8,126 nt of DNA. Origin: Desulfobacula sp. (lineage in GTDB: Bacteria > Desulfobacterota > Desulfobacteria > Desulfobacterales > Desulfobacteraceae). The translations under genes and the position numbers were made by a program. Positions 6,294 through 8,126 of this stretch are shown here, piece by piece. Where the stretch lies: contig JAGLFI010000044.1 in the NCBI GenBank assembly GCA_023144585.1, positions 1 to 8,126 on the forward strand, written 5' to 3'. Numbering within the stretch: the first letter of the stretch is position 1; every line of letters starts with the position of its first letter. The notes under the pieces were generated by a model, which was not told the origin of the DNA, did not search any database, and saw nothing but the letters and a program-made list of their open reading frames with translations.

Positions 6294-6976
6294 TGTTTTC
6301 TTAAAAAAGACAGAGACAGGTTCACAATAAACGCAATCATGATCAAAACAAGCCCCAGGGCAATCCCATCTGCAAATAATCCCTTGTTTGTTTCAAGGGC
6401 AATGGCGGTGGTAATCGTTCTGGTATGGTACTTAATATTGCCGCCGACCATCATTGATATGCCAACTTCAGTTAACACCCGGCCATAAGCTGTGACTGCT
6501 GCTGCCAGAATGCCGAACCTGACTTCCCAGAGACAGGTAGTAATGATATGGCGCTTTCCAGCCCCTAGGGTGACAAGGGTCAGTTTGAAGTCATGATCTA
6601 TATTTTCAATGGTAGAGGCAGTGATGGCTGTTACAATTGGGAAGGCAAGGATCGTCTGGCCTATTGCAATTCCTGTCAGGGTGAAAAGTAATCCCAGCTC
6701 TCCCATGGGTCCCTGCCGGGAAATAAAGGCATACACCATAAGGCCGATGAAAACAGTTGGAAAGGCAAGCATGGTATCAAGAATCGTTCTTAAATGTTTT
6801 TTCCCTTTGAAGTCAAAATATCCGAGAAGAAATCCACAAGGCAGCCCTGCTCCAATGCTTAAGAGCATGGAGCATGTGGATACTTTTATAGTTGCCCAGA
6901 CAGCCGTCCAGGTCGAAGTGTCGCCGCTTATCAGAAGCTCAATGGCTTTGATAAAGCCTGCAACAATAAAATCCAT
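6290..6976 (-). CDS. tupB: Tungstate ABC transporter permease TupB
   Basis: A 228-residue inner-membrane permease with about five or six hydrophobic segments (roughly 32-54, 64-86, 93-120, 154-177, 200-224, with a possible short N-terminal helix). A cytoplasmic EAA-like loop, TLGAGKRHIITTCLWEVR (136-153), is the docking site for the ATPase. The following MMVGGNIKYHTRTITTAIAL (175-194) is a strong feature of TupB proteins as I remember them. The length is typical. AAAGGA (6981-6986) precedes the ATG by four bases, and the gene begins 12 bases after tupA. The order tupA-tupB-tupC is the common one for this importer. A molybdate permease (ModB) is the alternative, but the tupA neighbour makes that less likely. 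Confidence 0.93.
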   Translation of the reverse strand: MDFIVAGFIKAIELLISGDTSTWTAVWATIKVSTCSMLLSIGAGLPCGFLLGYFDFKGKKHLRTILDTMLAFPTVFIGLMVYAFISRQGPMGELGLLFTLTGIAIGQTILAFPIVTAITASTIENIDHDFKLTLVTLGAGKRHIITTCLWEVRFGILAAAVTAYGRVLTEVGISMMVGGNIKYHTRTITTAIALETNKGLFADGIALGLVLIMIAFIVNLSLSFLRKQ

Positions 6977-6988
6977 AAAATCCTTTAA

Positions 6989-7819
6989 TTATTTAGCATT
7001 TGGTATAAACAGCTTTTGTCCAAGAAGTCTGAAGTCTTTTATCAAATTCTGGGCATTTTGTGAAGCCATCCAGTCTGAGAATTTAAATGCCAGATCATAT
7101 TTGGCATTGGGGCAGTTTTTTGGATCAAGTGTTAATACGCTATATTGATTTAAAAGGATGTCATCACCCTCAACCATGATTTTTAAAGGTGCATTGCCGC
7201 CTTTTGTGGACTGGTATTTGATATAGGTGCCCCTGTCCGTCATGGTGTAACCATTTCGTTCCTGGGCGACATTGATGGTTGCAAGCATCCCCTGGCCTGT
7301 CTGTACATACCATTTCTCTTTGTCAGGCTGCTGGATACCGGCATTTTTCCATAAGAGCTTTTCCTTTTTATTGGTACCTGAATCATCACTACGACTCATG
7401 AATGCGGTCTGTTTGCTTTTAACAGCATTGAGGGCATCTGATGTGCTTTTGCCTTTAATTTTTGCCGGATCATCTTCCGGCCCGATGATAATAAAGTCGT
7501 TAAACATGACTTCTCTTCTGTCTTTCCCGAATCCACTGGCAATATATTTTTTTTCTGCAGGCGGCGCATGAACCAGCAGGACATCAACATCACAGTTCTG
7601 TCCAAGCTTTAAGGCTTTGCCGGTTCCTGTTGCAGTCCATTTCAGGATGATGCCGGTTTCTTTTTCGAAGTGGGGAATGAGATAATCCAGAAGGCCTGTG
7701 TTGTCTGTACTGGTGGTGGTTGCCATCATCAGGCTTTCAGTTTTGGCCTGTACACTGATGGCCAGGATCATTGTAAAGATAAGTGCTAAAATACCGGTAA
7801 AAATTTTCTTTCTATTCAT
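6989..7819 (-). CDS. tupA: Tungstate-binding periplasmic protein TupA
   Basis: A 276-residue substrate-binding protein that captures tungstate in the periplasm for TupBC. A Sec signal peptide (1-25, MNRKK then a hydrophobic stretch ending ISVQA) precedes the mature protein. The oxyanion-binding TTTS is at 34-37 and the second motif is SRSDDSGT (142-149), where most TupA proteins read SRGDxSGTH: here Gly is Ser, and Asn150 replaces the His. DVDVLLVHAPPAEK (77-90) is another family block. The frame is open farther upstream to an ATG at 7930, but the ATG at 7819 was chosen because GGAGG (7827-7831) lies seven bases before it and it starts directly at a normal signal peptide. It is first in the tup operon. 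Binding of molybdate as well cannot be excluded. Confidence 0.94.
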   Translation of the reverse strand: MNRKKIFTGILALIFTMILAISVQAKTESLMMATTTSTDNTGLLDYLIPHFEKETGIILKWTATGTGKALKLGQNCDVDVLLVHAPPAEKKYIASGFGKDRREVMFNDFIIIGPEDDPAKIKGKSTSDALNAVKSKQTAFMSRSDDSGTNKKEKLLWKNAGIQQPDKEKWYVQTGQGMLATINVAQERNGYTMTDRGTYIKYQSTKGGNAPLKIMVEGDDILLNQYSVLTLDPKNCPNAKYDLAFKFSDWMASQNAQNLIKDFRLLGQKLFIPNAK

Positions 7820-7826
7820 TTTCAAG

Positions 7827-7831
7827 CCTCC
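7827..7831 (-). promoter_or_regulatory. Ribosome binding site fixing the tupA start
   Basis: GGAGG on the minus strand is a full Shine-Dalgarno core seven bases before the ATG at 7819. It decides between this start and a longer in-frame version beginning at 7930, whose extra 37 residues would bury the signal peptide. Confidence 0.85.
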
Positions 7832-7868
7832 AATAAAATGTCTAAAATTTGTTTGTCGAAATGAGGTT

Positions 7869-7897
7869 TGAATATGTTGATAATAGGAAAGAGTCAA
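7869..7897 (-). promoter_or_regulatory. Candidate tup operon promoter
   Basis: On the minus strand TTGACT (7892-7897), five of six to the -35 consensus, is followed after 17 bases by TATTCA (7869-7874), a weak -10. Transcription would begin near 7862, with a leader of about 43 bases before tupA. The -35 is good and the -10 poor, which fits a promoter needing help or control, but the call is tentative. Confidence 0.35.
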
Positions 7898-7929
7898 TAA
7901 AAATTTTAGGAATATCAATATAAAATTCA

Positions 7930-7956
7930 AATAATTACCAATAGTGACTAATTATT
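7930..7956. repeat. Perfect 8-bp AT-only inverted repeat upstream of tupA
   Basis: AATAATTA (7930-7937) and TAATTATT (7949-7956) are exact reverse complements around an 11-base centre. The repeat lies about 33 bases upstream of the candidate tup -35 box and 9 bases after the stop of the small edge gene. It could be a regulator site for the tup operon, or a weak terminator of the edge gene, since a T-containing stretch follows on the minus strand. The stem is entirely A/T, so a stable RNA hairpin is unlikely. Confidence 0.45.
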
Positions 7957-7965
7957 ACAACTTTA

Positions 7966-8124
7966 TTAATCTTTTAAGAAAAGAGTATGATATTCATTTT
8001 CAGAAAGATGCTGTTTCAACTTGTCATTAATAAACAGGTAGATCTCTTCAAGTTCCCGGTCTGACAGTCTTGGAATAAATGTTTTTAAAAATGAGTCCTC
8101 AGAAAATTTTTGAAGATAAAACAT
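7966..8124 (-). CDS. Unrecognised small protein or C-terminal fragment at the right edge
   Basis: A leftward frame of 52 codons beginning at the ATG 8122-8124 and ending in two consecutive TAA codons. The peptide begins MFYLQKFSEDSFLKTF, continues with IPRLSDRELEEIYLFINDK and ends KQHLSENEYHTLFLKD: amphipathic, charged, helical in look, without signal peptide or membrane segment. The composition is that of a real protein and no competing frame is better. Because only two bases remain before the window edge, I cannot tell whether the ATG is the true start or an internal Met of a longer protein, and no ribosome site is visible. I do not recognise a family. It reads in the same direction as the tup genes, 146 bases upstream of tupA. 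Confidence 0.55.
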   Translation of the reverse strand: MFYLQKFSEDSFLKTFIPRLSDRELEEIYLFINDKLKQHLSENEYHTLFLKD

Positions 8125-8126
8125 AA

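Noticed and set aside
6609..7148. Rightward 179-codon frame antisense to tupB and tupA
   Set aside because: It is the complement of two clearly identified transporter genes and shows no family motif or ribosome site.
7820..7930. Longer N-terminus of TupA from the ATG at 7930
   Set aside because: The added 37 residues precede a normal signal peptide, cover the promoter region and the strong GGAGG site, and the ATG at 7930 has no ribosome site.

Overview
The window is moderately AT-rich, densely coded bacterial chromosome with no mobile element, RNA gene or CRISPR array that I can see. A lipoprotein murein hydrolase (MltA) and an outer-membrane sorting signal indicate a Gram-negative host. The combination of tungstate uptake, molybdenum-cofactor genes, AT-rich codon use and the particular MobA and MoaE variants suggests a Desulfobacterota (Desulfobacteraceae-like) anaerobe. 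That placement rests on recalled family resemblance, not on a search.

Layout: three transcription units are visible, plus a gene fragment at the right edge. (1) Leftward, about 1248 to 1: moaB, a 134-residue uncharacterised acidic protein whose ribosome site lies in the last codons of moaB, and the first 76 codons of a UDP-glucose/GDP-mannose dehydrogenase that runs off the left edge. (2) Rightward, about 1330 to 5246: mobA, a divergent moaE, moaC, rmuC and mltA, with gaps of 15, 11, 4 and -4 bases, behind an extended -10 promoter. (3) Leftward, about 7862 to 5250: tupA, tupB and tupC, a complete tungstate ABC importer, ending 3 bases from the mltA stop. Upstream of tupA, the last 52 codons or the whole of a small leftward gene reach the right edge.

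How the genes work together: MoaC makes cyclic pyranopterin monophosphate, MoaE belongs to the molybdopterin synthase step, MoaB is expected to adenylylate molybdopterin before metal insertion, and MobA adds GMP to give the bis-MGD form of the cofactor. TupABC brings in tungstate (perhaps also molybdate). The neighbourhood therefore supplies both metal and pterin to Mo/W enzymes such as formate dehydrogenases. MoaA, MoaD and MoeA are not in the window. RmuC and MltA look like passengers of the same operon.

Most noteworthy: a perfect inverted repeat in the moaB leader, one arm of which could also pair with the moaB ribosome site; a second perfect inverted repeat upstream of tupA; a MoaE that lacks several canonical active-site features; a tungstate-binding protein with a changed signature motif; and two unrecognised small proteins. 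I did not find a clearly new multi-gene system.
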